Source: an uncultured Luminiphilus sp. (GTDB taxonomy: Bacteria > Pseudomonadota > Gammaproteobacteria > Pseudomonadales > Halieaceae). From it: a stretch of 64,000 nucleotides of DNA. The position numbers were made by a program, and so were the translations under genes. Under the pieces are notes generated by a model that ran no database searches, had not been told where the DNA came from, and saw only the letters and a list, made by a program, of their open reading frames with translations. Each line of letters begins with the position of its first letter. The first letter of the stretch is position 1. Below, piece by piece: positions 56,710 through 64,000 of the stretch. The stretch covers positions 62,001 through 126,000 of the forward strand of contig CALSMP010000001.1 of the NCBI GenBank assembly GCA_943787485.1, given 5' to 3'.

Positions 56710-57830
56710 GACTCGGGGATCTCCAGGCCCTTGTATTTTCGGTATTCATTCCACAGACGCTCGCGCACAGCGGGGTCGGGTTCGCGCATGGCGGCCTCGC
56801 GCAGCTGGCGCGCGACCACGTCGTCGTTGCTGCCATCCGGTATGTCCTCAGGCGCTTTGTAAATAGCGGGATTATCAGGAGGCGCACCGCCGCCTCGTGA
56901 GGCGCCGCCCATGCCTCCACCGGTTGATCCGCCACCGCCCATCGCGACGTCGTCGTTATACGGGCTTCGGCCGCTGGTCCCGGCACCCGCAGGTTCAGGT
57001 TGCTCGCGCTCGGCGCTTCTGTCGGCGCGCTCGCGAGCCTCTTCACGCTGTCGCTGTTGCTCTTCCAAAATCATCGCGTCGAAATCGCTTGTGCTCTGTT
57101 CGAGCTGGCGATCGAGAATCGCCACCTGCTCGGCCGTCGTTAAAATGTCTGATCCGGTGGCGACGCCCTCCATCCCGCCCTGGGCGCGTGTGCCTGGTTC
57201 GACACTGCCGCTCGCTCCGGTCGCTGCTGCAGGGTCGGCGCCGCCGTTGGTTCCTGCGTCGCCCCCGGCGTCAGCCATGTCGCCCATGCCGTCGGCGCCC
57301 TGACCACCGCCGTAACTTTCATCGAAGGTCGGCAATTCATCGCGCATATCCGGGAGTGCATCGGCGCCTGCGATGTCGCCAAAGCCTGGCTCGGCGCTGT
57401 TACCCGTTGATTCTCCCGTGCCCGCGTCACCACTGTCGCCGGTCGTGGCTTCGGCGGGTGAGGCGGCGTCGCCTTCACTGCCAGGGCCGTCGTTTGCGCC
57501 CGGTGTCCCCGCACTGGCGGAGGGCGAGGGGAACCCGCCGCCGCTTGGCATGCTCGGCGCACCTGCTGACCCGCCCGACGGGCTCGCGGAACCACCCGAA
57601 CTTGACGACGAACTGGATTGGCTACTCGGTGAGGAACTGCTGGTGCTACTCGAGGACGACGATGAGGAAGACGAAGAGGAAGACGAAGAGGACGAGCTCG
57701 AGGGGGTCGACGGTGGCGTTGGCACACTGGGTGTCGTGGGTGTGCTCGCACTCGGGCAGCCCGATAGCATCAGTAGAGCACCCGACACCGCGGTCCCTCG
57801 GATCAGTCCCATCACAATAGCATTACGCAC
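56706..57830 (-). CDS. Serine/glycine-rich low-complexity lipoprotein
   Basis: About 374 residues from GTG 57830, which has an aaggaa ribosome site; ATG 57866 is the alternative. The lipobox is LLMLSGCPSA. Right after it comes a near-continuous serine tract (about 30 Ser in 36 residues, DNA ~57592-57712), then a Gly/Ser/Asp-rich disordered region. A short helical segment near TTAEQVAILDRQLEQSTSDF and a Glu/Arg-rich coiled piece follow. The conserved-looking end is KAPEDIPDGSNDDVVARQLR to RERLWNEYRKYKGLEIPES. The serine run uses all kinds of serine codon, so it is kept by selection on protein, not by slippage. It may be a flexible tether from the lipid anchor. Confidence 0.72.
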   Translation of the reverse strand: MRNAIVMGLIRGTAVSGALLMLSGCPSASTPTTPSVPTPPSTPSSSSSSSSSSSSSSSSSSSTSSSSPSSQSSSSSSSGGSASPSGGSAGAPSMPSGGGFPSPSASAGTPGANDGPGSEGDAASPAEATTGDSGDAGTGESTGNSAEPGFGDIAGADALPDMRDELPTFDESYGGGQGADGMGDMADAGGDAGTNGGADPAAATGASGSVEPGTRAQGGMEGVATGSDILTTAEQVAILDRQLEQSTSDFDAMILEEQQRQREEARERADRSAEREQPEPAGAGTSGRSPYNDDVAMGGGGSTGGGMGGASRGGGAPPDNPAIYKAPEDIPDGSNDDVVARQLREAAMREPDPAVRERLWNEYRKYKGLEIPES

Positions 57831-57869
57831 ACTGGGTTTCCTTTTTTCATCTTGGGCCAAGATCATAGC

Positions 57870-59177
57870 TTAGGGCTCCCAGGCATCGGCATCAAAGGAC
57901 CACAGCAGTCCCTGACTCGCAATCGGTTGTGATCCATCAAACCCCGGCCGAAACCGCGTGTCCTTGAGGGTGCGAACCAGTCGCCGAAGAATTTTGTCGT
58001 CCTCCAGCTCGGGCCGCGCGACTTCTTCGAAATCCTTTACGCGCCCGGTCTCAGTCACGCTGAATGAGACCGTGAGCGGTCCGTGGTCACCCTCGGCGTA
58101 GGGAGGCAACGAGTCAAGCCCGTCAACAGCGGGCAGGGGCACTGGTTGGGCAAAAAATTGCACCATAAGTTCCGGCCGTTCCGCTTCGTCAATCAAGGAC
58201 ATGGCTGTGGCGTAGTGGATTTCGGCCTCTGAATACTTGCCAAACCACTGTGCCCAATCCCCGAGGGCGGCAGTGTCCTCGACTTTCTGTTCGATGGCCA
58301 GGTCGTTAGCTTCATTGAGTTCAATAAGGGCATTGATGACCGCGACTCCGCGCTTGTACGTGGTGCTTGTCAGCGCTGCCAATTGGGCGTCGCTGTCCTT
58401 GGAGGCTTTGTAGTGGGGAAATCCACGATGGCCCGCGAGCAGGTACTGGGACGTCAGCATGCCCATAAGAGGCCGGCGCAACTCAGGCGAGGCATTGCCG
58501 TAGAGCTCGATCATGTCGGTGAGTGCCAGTCGGTAGAGATCCCAGGTGACCATCAGCCGGCCTGGCAGGGTTTCTGGATCGCCAACACGCATCAGAAACG
58601 CCTCCTGTTGCCACTTGGCTTGTCGCATGAGCGCTTCAGCAGATTCCGACCGGCTAGAGAGTGCCCGCCGCTCTACCCGATACAGGTAGCGCTGTCGCTC
58701 GTCCACCAAATCAAACTGGCCTATCGCCATATGGCTGCGAATTTCACTGCGGAGCAACGCAATCTGTTCACCCGAATACAGCCCACTGTTGACCCTGGCG
58801 ATGTGTGCGCCGCGTTTAAACACGTCGATCGCCTCCTCGTGCCGGTTCAACTGCTGCAAGGCGGCCCCCAGACCCAACAGCTGTTCGGTCATCCCGGGCG
58901 CATAGGCACCACCTAGTCGTTCCTGCGTGGCAATGGCGTTACGGTATTCGAGTACCAGCGACGATTCGGGCGCAGGCTCGGGAGCGGCGCGTTGATCCAA
59001 GGTGTTCCTCAAATCGATCACCATGGCCTCGGCGGTCTCCGAGGCTTGCTGGTCGGGCGCCGATATCCCTGGGTCTTGCTCGGGTTGGGCAGAGGCGGAC
59101 AAAGCAGCGCAACAGAACACACACGAGATCCATCCCAGAAACGGGTGGTGAGCTCTCCGTGGCGTGTTCTCGTGCAT
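57870..59177 (-). CDS. Secreted helical-repeat protein with TonB-C-like end
   Basis: A 435-residue protein that opens the operon. ATG 59177 gives a signal peptide (WISCVFCCAALSASAQ). The middle is TPR-like (LLGLGAALQQLNRHEEAIDV, AQWFGKYSEAEIHYATAM). The last ~80 residues look like a TonB C-terminal domain: GPLTVSFSVTETGRVKDFEE, ILRRLVRTLKDTRFRPGFDG. There is no membrane anchor besides the signal peptide, so it would act as a soluble periplasmic protein. It starts 34 bp from a TATACT box. Confidence 0.78.
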   Translation of the reverse strand: MHENTPRRAHHPFLGWISCVFCCAALSASAQPEQDPGISAPDQQASETAEAMVIDLRNTLDQRAAPEPAPESSLVLEYRNAIATQERLGGAYAPGMTEQLLGLGAALQQLNRHEEAIDVFKRGAHIARVNSGLYSGEQIALLRSEIRSHMAIGQFDLVDERQRYLYRVERRALSSRSESAEALMRQAKWQQEAFLMRVGDPETLPGRLMVTWDLYRLALTDMIELYGNASPELRRPLMGMLTSQYLLAGHRGFPHYKASKDSDAQLAALTSTTYKRGVAVINALIELNEANDLAIEQKVEDTAALGDWAQWFGKYSEAEIHYATAMSLIDEAERPELMVQFFAQPVPLPAVDGLDSLPPYAEGDHGPLTVSFSVTETGRVKDFEEVARPELEDDKILRRLVRTLKDTRFRPGFDGSQPIASQGLLWSFDADAWEP

Positions 59178-59211
59178 ATCAACAACCTCAAGTCGCAGGC
59201 GGCGATGCACC

Positions 59212-59217
59212 AGTATA
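59212..59217 (-). promoter_or_regulatory. Candidate -10 element of the envelope operon
   Basis: TATACT on the minus strand, about 35 bp upstream of the ATG at 59177, in the 230 bp divergent gap to the thioesterase gene. No convincing -35 lies at the right spacing, so confidence is modest. It is the only plausible box ahead of the thirteen-gene run. Confidence 0.4.
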
Positions 59218-59407
59218 GCCACTAGTTGACCCAGTAGACCAAGGAGTTCTCGTGGGATAAGGGATCTGCTTACTATATGATGTCGCGTCTCGCACAGAAA
59301 GCCGGTTGGCGAGTGCCCGTCGAGGTAGCGGCAATGGCGAGGCCTCCAGAGCCGCCAGTGTTTGGGGGCTTCCAGACCGGTTTCAGTGAACAAGCGGATG
59401 GTGATCA

Positions 59408-60202
59408 GTGGGACAATTTGAGCAGGACACGGCAGTCGTAAAAATAGCGGACAACCGTTGGACGGCGACCTGTCAGCGGGGTTGGCGGATCGGTTCGACG
59501 ATGAACGGCGGCTATGTGCTAGCGCTGATCGCGCGTGCCTTGCGCGAGGCGTTGCCGCATCGCGATCCCCTGTCGATCAATGCGTTTTATTTTGCCCCAT
59601 GCGTGTTGGGGGAGTGTGAAATTGTTGTGGAGATTTTGAAGGAGAATCGAGGCACCAGTTTCGGCTCGGCCAGTCTCTATCAAGAGGGGGAGCTGAAGGT
59701 GCGGGCCACGGCGGCATATACCGACTGTGATCGTCTGCAGGGAGAGACCTGGCTCAACAATACCTCACCCGAGGTTCCCCCCTTTGAGGACAGCGCCCAT
59801 ACCAGTGCGCACTCCTTGGAGATCCATGATCGGGTCGACATGCGCTTGGTCGAAGGACAGGGGGTGTTCACCGGCGAACCGCCCTCGCAATCCGGGGAGT
59901 TTGTAGCTTGGCTAGCGCATCGCGATGGCGCTCCCAGCGACACCATTGATCTGGCCATGTGGGCGGACATTATGCCGCCACCCCCTTTTACCCTGTTCGG
60001 CCCCTTTGGCTGGGTGCCGACCATCGAGCTCACCGTGCAATGTCGTGCGAAGCCCGCCCCCGGCCCGCTGGTGGGCAGGCTGACCTCCCGGCATTTGACC
60101 AACGGTATTATCGAGTCCGATAGCGACCTCTGGGACAGTGAGGGACAGCTTGTTGGGCTTGCCCGTCAAACCATGAAGGTTAAGCTACCCACTCCGTCCT
60201 GA
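59408..60202 (+). CDS. Acyl-CoA thioesterase, TesB-like double hot-dog
   Basis: A 264-residue protein of the thioesterase (4HBT_3/TesB-like) family. The first hot-dog domain has MNGGYVLALIARALREALPH and SINAFYFAPCVLGECEIVVE; the second ends in LTSRHLTNGIIESDSDLWDS and LVGLARQTMKV. The GTG at 59408 is the only good start in frame. It would hydrolyse acyl-CoAs; chain length is unknown. It stands alone between the envelope operon and the gamma-glutamyltransferases. Confidence 0.85.
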   Translation: MGQFEQDTAVVKIADNRWTATCQRGWRIGSTMNGGYVLALIARALREALPHRDPLSINAFYFAPCVLGECEIVVEILKENRGTSFGSASLYQEGELKVRATAAYTDCDRLQGETWLNNTSPEVPPFEDSAHTSAHSLEIHDRVDMRLVEGQGVFTGEPPSQSGEFVAWLAHRDGAPSDTIDLAMWADIMPPPPFTLFGPFGWVPTIELTVQCRAKPAPGPLVGRLTSRHLTNGIIESDSDLWDSEGQLVGLARQTMKVKLPTPS

Positions 60203-60290
60203 GCCTGGGGGGCTTTCAACAGTCGTCAAAAGCCGTCGGCAACAGCGGTGCTGGCCGCCGTTAGGATCGTGGGTCTCAACACAACCGGGT

Positions 60291-62100
60291 TCAAAGATCT
60301 TCAGTGGAGGAGGCCCGCTCTACCACAGCAATGGTTCCCTCGCGCCGTGGGTCGACGCCGCCCAAGTAGCCCTCCGCCGGCGAGCGCACAACGACGCTGA
60401 GCCCCGAGTTCTCTCCGGCCGATTCTTTCACCTCGAACCCGCGCTGGCGCATGCCCTCAACAACGACGGTGTCCGCTCGTTCTGACTCAATTCGCACGGT
60501 GTCACCGCGAGCAACCACATTAGGGAGATCTACCGCTTCCTGGGGCGTCAGACCCCAATCGAGCACGCCGACGATCGTCTTCAGGGTGTAAGCCAGGATT
60601 GAATTGCCCCCGGGGGAGCCGGTAGCCATCAAAAAGCCACCGTTCTCGTCGAGTACCACCGTGGGTGACATCGACGAGCGCGGGTACTTTCCCGGCGCTG
60701 CGTGATTGGCGACAAGGTTGCCCTCGCCATCGAAAGGATCCCGTGCAAAGTCGGTTAGCTGATTGTTGAGAAACATCCCGCCCGCCATGCGTGCGGAACC
60801 AAAAATACTCTCGACGCTGGCGGTCATCGAGACCACGTTACCGGCGTGATCAACCACGACAAAATGCGTTGTGCCGGCCCGGTCATCGGTGGTATCGGCA
60901 CCGTAGTTGGCCCGAGCGGTTGTTGCGGGTTCGAAAGCCCAAGGATCCCCCGCGGTCACCTTCGGTTTCGCTTGCTTGGGGTCGATTAATGTGGCGCGGG
61001 TCTTCAAATAGCGTTTATCCAACAGGCCCCTGAGTGGTACCGAAACGGCCTGAGCGTCGGCAACATAGCGATCGCGATCTGCATAAGCCAGGCGTTGGGC
61101 CTCGATGATCAGCGCCCAGTCTTCGAGTCGATCCCCCGAGGGAAAAGCGGTTTGCTCCAACAGACCCAACATCATGCCTATCCCGACCCAGGAAGACGCT
61201 GGGGGCGGCCCGCACACCTGTCGACGGCGGTAGTCGATGCAAAGCGGGCTTCGCTTCATGGCCTTGTAGCCGGCCAAGTCCGCCAAATTCAGGCTGCCGG
61301 GGCGAGGTGGCGCCGCGGCGGCGGCGACCATGGCTTCTGCTAGTGCCCCGCGATAAAAACTGGCGGGGTCCTTGGCAATGATGTCGAGAGTCTCGGCGTA
61401 GGTTGGGTTGAGTAGGCGGGGTACGCGGCGTGCCGTCGCTCCTATAAAAGTAATGGTAGGCATCCATTGGGCCCTCCTCGGGGGTCAATGGGATGAGTCG
61501 ACCGCCGTAGCGGCTGACGAAGCTGGCGAGCCGGGGAGAGACGTCGAAGCCCTCAAGCGCCAGGGTTCTGGCGGGGGTCAAACAGGGATGACCAGGGGAG
61601 GGCGCCGTGTTCCTCGTGGGCCAGCGTTAGCAGTGCAACAACCCCGGGGACACCAATCGAGAGACCGCTATTTTTTGCCGCCAAAAACGGCAAAGGCTCG
61701 CCGTCTGCGGTAAGAAAGAGGGAGGGTGATGCGCCGGCGGGGGCGGTCTCCCGACCATCGTAGACCGATACTTCTCCACTGTCGGCGTCGAGGTGGACCA
61801 AGAACCCGCCACCCCCCGAGCCCCGAGCTTTGTGGTTCAACCAAGCTTAGCGTCGCCTCGATCGCCACCGCGGCGTCGACCGCCGAGCCGCCTTGCTGCA
61901 GCACCCACTCCCCCGCGCGGGTGGCGTGGGGATTGGCGGTGACCACCATAGCCTGGGCCATCGCCGGTTTTTGCGAGTGCTGCGGGTGTTGCGCCAAAGG
62001 TCAGTGAGCTACTCAGCAGTGCAGCAATGCATCCCAGCCACAAAAGCATCGCGCCCAGGGTGGAGCGAGGGGTTGGTGCGGTGAACACTCGGTAGGTCAT
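60291..62100 (-). pseudogene. Gamma-glutamyltransferase 1, broken by four +1 frameshifts
   Basis: A full-length gamma-glutamyltransferase can be traced on the minus strand with four frame changes. Signal peptide (MLLWLGCIAALLSSS), MAQAMVVTANPHATRAGEWV, GSAVDAAVAIEATLSLVEPQ, then GGGGFLVHLDADSGEV, LALEGFDVSPRLASFV, NPTYAETLDIIAKDPASFYR and the nucleophile region DRAGTTHFVVVDHAGNVVSM. Each break fits one extra base in a run: T5 61968-61972, C6 61812-61817, G5 61573-61577 and G4 61418-61421 (plus-strand letters). The span of 1810 bp is 3n+1, as four insertions require. It is followed by an intact paralogue upstream, so real loss would be tolerated; sequence error is equally possible. Confidence 0.82.
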
Positions 62101-62162
62101 CGAAGAATTGCCTCTGGTTAAGAATTAAGGAGGTAAAGAACAAGGAGGTAAAGATAGCGTCC

Positions 62163-63965
62163 TTAGTAGGCCACGAAGCCCCCAGGGAGCCGCATGTCAG
62201 CGTAGCCCTCACGCCACTGGCCGTTCATCCGAATGGAAATGACCCGCCCCAGACTTTCTGTGGTGGGCGTCAGCGCATGGCCTTTGGCTTTCAATAGGCC
62301 GAGCGTATCGGCACTGATCCCCGATTCGACGGCGACCTCATCGGGCATCCACTGATGGTGCACCCGTGGCGCGGCGATGGCCTCAGATGCGTTCAGTCCG
62401 AACACAATCGTATTCAATACTGTCTGCAACACGCTGGTGATAATCACTGAACCACCGGGGCTACCTGTTGCCAGTAGAGGCCTTCCGTCCTTGAGCACCA
62501 GGGTGGGCGACATAGAGGATAAGGGTCTGCGGCCCGGTGCAACGGCATTGGCCTCGCCTTGAATGAGACCATAGGCGTTGGGGAAGCCAGGTCGTGCAGC
62601 AAAATCATCCATCTCGTTGTTCATCAAAATACCGGTTCCAGGAATCACGATGTGTGACCCGTAACTAAAGTTTAGGGTGTAAGTGTTGGACACAACATTT
62701 CCCGCGCTGTCGGCCACGCTGAAGTGCGTTGTTTGTTTGCTTTCCTCAAGCCCCGGATTACCCGGGCCAATCTGACTCGAGGGCGTCGCCCGTTGACTGT
62801 CAATGAGTAGCCTTCGTTCATCCGCATAGGATTCGCTAATGAGCGCTTTGGCAGGGATGGGGGTTTGATCCGGATCCCCCAAATGCTTGCTTCGATCGGC
62901 GTATGCGAGCTTCATGCTTTCGATCAAGTGATGCAAATATGCGGCCGAGTTGTGGCCCATCGCCTCAAGGGGGTAGGGAGCTAACAAATTCAGCATCTGT
63001 ACCAGATGGATTCCACCCGATGAGGGCGGTGGTGCAGATATGATCTCATGGCCTCGAAACCAGCCTCTGATGGGTGTGCGCTCGACGGGTTGATAGGCAG
63101 CGAGGTCTTGTCGCGAGATGAGGCCGCCGTTTGCCGCCATGTCATCGGCAATCATGGCGGCAGTCTCGCCGCCGTAAAAACCGTCTTTTCCGTTGGCTTG
63201 AATCCGTCGTAGGGTGGCGGCGAGTTCGGGTTGCTTGAAGAGGCTGCCCACGGGCGCGATGCTGCCATCGGCTGCAAAAAATACCGTGCGTGTTGGCGGG
63301 TATTTTGTGAGCTGTTCAGCCGCGCCCAGTACATCCGCGTACAGGTCAACCGTCATCGGGAAACCCTGCTCGGCCAAATCGATGGCCGGTTGGATGACTT
63401 GCTCAAGCGGCAGTGAGCCGTAGGTATCAAGGGCATACAACAGTCCCGCGACGGTACCCGGAACCCCCGAGGCGGCGTGGCTGAAGTACGCCATCTCCTC
63501 GTTGACCGAGCCATCGTCATTCAAATACATGTCGCGGGAAGCGCGCGCTGGGGCGATTTCGCGATAGTCGATAAAGACCTGACGATTCTCCTTTGCCAGG
63601 TGGATCAGCATAAAGCCACCGCCACCAATGTTGCCCGCACGGGGTAACGTGACAGCGAGGGCGAAGCCGGTCGCCACCGCCGCATCTATGGCATTGCCCC
63701 CGGCCTGGAGCATGCTGAGCCCGGCCTGGCTCGCGAGTCGCTCGGGTCCGACGACCATATTGCCAGCGGCAATCTCGGGGATAAAACGCGAGCCCAGATC
63801 AATGAGGGCAGGCGTGACGGGCGGGTTTTCGGCGGTCGCTGATTGGGCAGGGCTCTGGGGCAATAGCACCAGAAGTAAAATCCCAAGTCCCAGGCGCCAA
63901 CAGTACGGCGATCGATCGCTGCGAAAATGGCGAGAGACAAAACGGGTTTGGCTCGGTGAGGTCAT
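62163..63965 (-). CDS. Gamma-glutamyltransferase 2 (glutathione hydrolase)
   Basis: A 600-residue periplasmic enzyme with an N-terminal signal (LGLGILLLVLLPQSPAQS). GGT segments: MVVGPERLASQAGLSMLQAG, GNAIDAAVATGFALAVTLPR, GNIGGGGFMLIHL. The autocleavage nucleophile is the first Thr of KQTTHFSVADSAGNVVSNTY; GTGILMNNEMDDFAARPGF and SSMSPTLVLKDG follow. GGTs split gamma-glutamyl bonds as in glutathione and mature by self-cleavage before that Thr. ATG 63965 gives the signal peptide. The paralogue starts 62 bp downstream. Confidence 0.93.
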   Translation of the reverse strand: MTSPSQTRFVSRHFRSDRSPYCWRLGLGILLLVLLPQSPAQSATAENPPVTPALIDLGSRFIPEIAAGNMVVGPERLASQAGLSMLQAGGNAIDAAVATGFALAVTLPRAGNIGGGGFMLIHLAKENRQVFIDYREIAPARASRDMYLNDDGSVNEEMAYFSHAASGVPGTVAGLLYALDTYGSLPLEQVIQPAIDLAEQGFPMTVDLYADVLGAAEQLTKYPPTRTVFFAADGSIAPVGSLFKQPELAATLRRIQANGKDGFYGGETAAMIADDMAANGGLISRQDLAAYQPVERTPIRGWFRGHEIISAPPPSSGGIHLVQMLNLLAPYPLEAMGHNSAAYLHHLIESMKLAYADRSKHLGDPDQTPIPAKALISESYADERRLLIDSQRATPSSQIGPGNPGLEESKQTTHFSVADSAGNVVSNTYTLNFSYGSHIVIPGTGILMNNEMDDFAARPGFPNAYGLIQGEANAVAPGRRPLSSMSPTLVLKDGRPLLATGSPGGSVIITSVLQTVLNTIVFGLNASEAIAAPRVHHQWMPDEVAVESGISADTLGLLKAKGHALTPTTESLGRVISIRMNGQWREGYADMRLPGGFVAY

Positions 63966-64000
63966 AGGGGGGTGAACTCGTCTTGCTTTGGGCCGCAAAA

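Noticed and set aside
56897..57820. A 307-codon Arg-rich plus-strand frame opposite the serine-rich lipoprotein
   Set aside because: Its Arg/Pro-rich content mirrors Gly/Ser/Ala codons on the other strand; the minus-strand gene has a lipobox and fits the operon with a 4-bp overlap.

Overview
The window is about 64 kb of a G+C-rich (high 50s percent by eye) chromosome from a gammaproteobacterium. Two blocks keep a gene order familiar from Pseudomonas: trpG-trpD-trpC next to a Vfr/CRP-type regulator, an OsmC-like gene and coq7; and aroQ-accB-accC-prmA near dusB-fis-purH-purD. With HemJ-type haem synthesis and an aspartate-type HemB, the set suits the marine OM60/NOR5 (Halieaceae) group, but that placement is an inference. 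I see no rRNA, tRNA, CRISPR array, insertion sequence or phage gene.

Layout: 0-7 kb is a trp locus (trpE end, then trpG, trpD, trpC). A roughly 3.8 kb, more A+T-rich insert separates trpE from trpG and carries a TPR-glycosyltransferase, a GT8-like transferase, a sulfotransferase and a methyltransferase, probably for a surface glycan. 7-17.4 kb is housekeeping: crp/vfr, osmC-like, coq7, purD, purH, fis, dusB, a 0.6 kb gene-free stretch with a minus-strand terminator, then aroQ, accB, accC, prmA. 17.4-24.8 kb has a lipoprotein hydrolase with an in-frame stop, DUF2333, a copper chaperone, dsbD, a pentapeptide protein, a sugar/nucleoside kinase, a GNAT and a Nudix hydrolase. 24.8-28.4 kb is a haem group (hemB, hemL, hemJ). 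28.4-42.4 kb holds argC, a bactofilin, erpA, anmK, an M23 peptidase, tyrS, a LOG protein, nagZ, a Kazal-like lipoprotein, a dicarboxylate-type symporter, a metallo-beta-lactamase-fold hydrolase, an old-yellow-enzyme homologue and a DEAD-box helicase.

The most unusual part is 44.3-59.2 kb: thirteen tightly packed, mostly overlapping minus-strand genes that look like one envelope machine. It has a MotA/TolQ/ExbB-type channel protein, two paralogous von Willebrand A proteins whose single N-terminal membrane helix begins with an ExbD/TolR-like FLD(V/I) aspartate, an actin/Hsp70-like protein, a membrane protein with five PEGA-like repeats and an FGE-fold domain lacking the catalytic cysteines, a second membrane-anchored repeat protein sharing a short cytosolic motif with it, several lipoproteins (one with a long serine tract), a TonB-C-like secreted protein and an M48 metalloprotease. 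I do not recognise this as a named system.

The last part (59.4-64 kb) has a TesB-like thioesterase and two tandem gamma-glutamyltransferase genes, one broken.

Caution on the sequence: five genes (TPR-glycosyltransferase, sulfotransferase, trpD, one vWA gene and the first gamma-glutamyltransferase) are broken, and every break I can place is one EXTRA base in a short run of identical bases (about eleven in all). This uniform direction points to sequence or assembly error in at least part of the cases, so the apparent pseudogenes should be read with that in mind.
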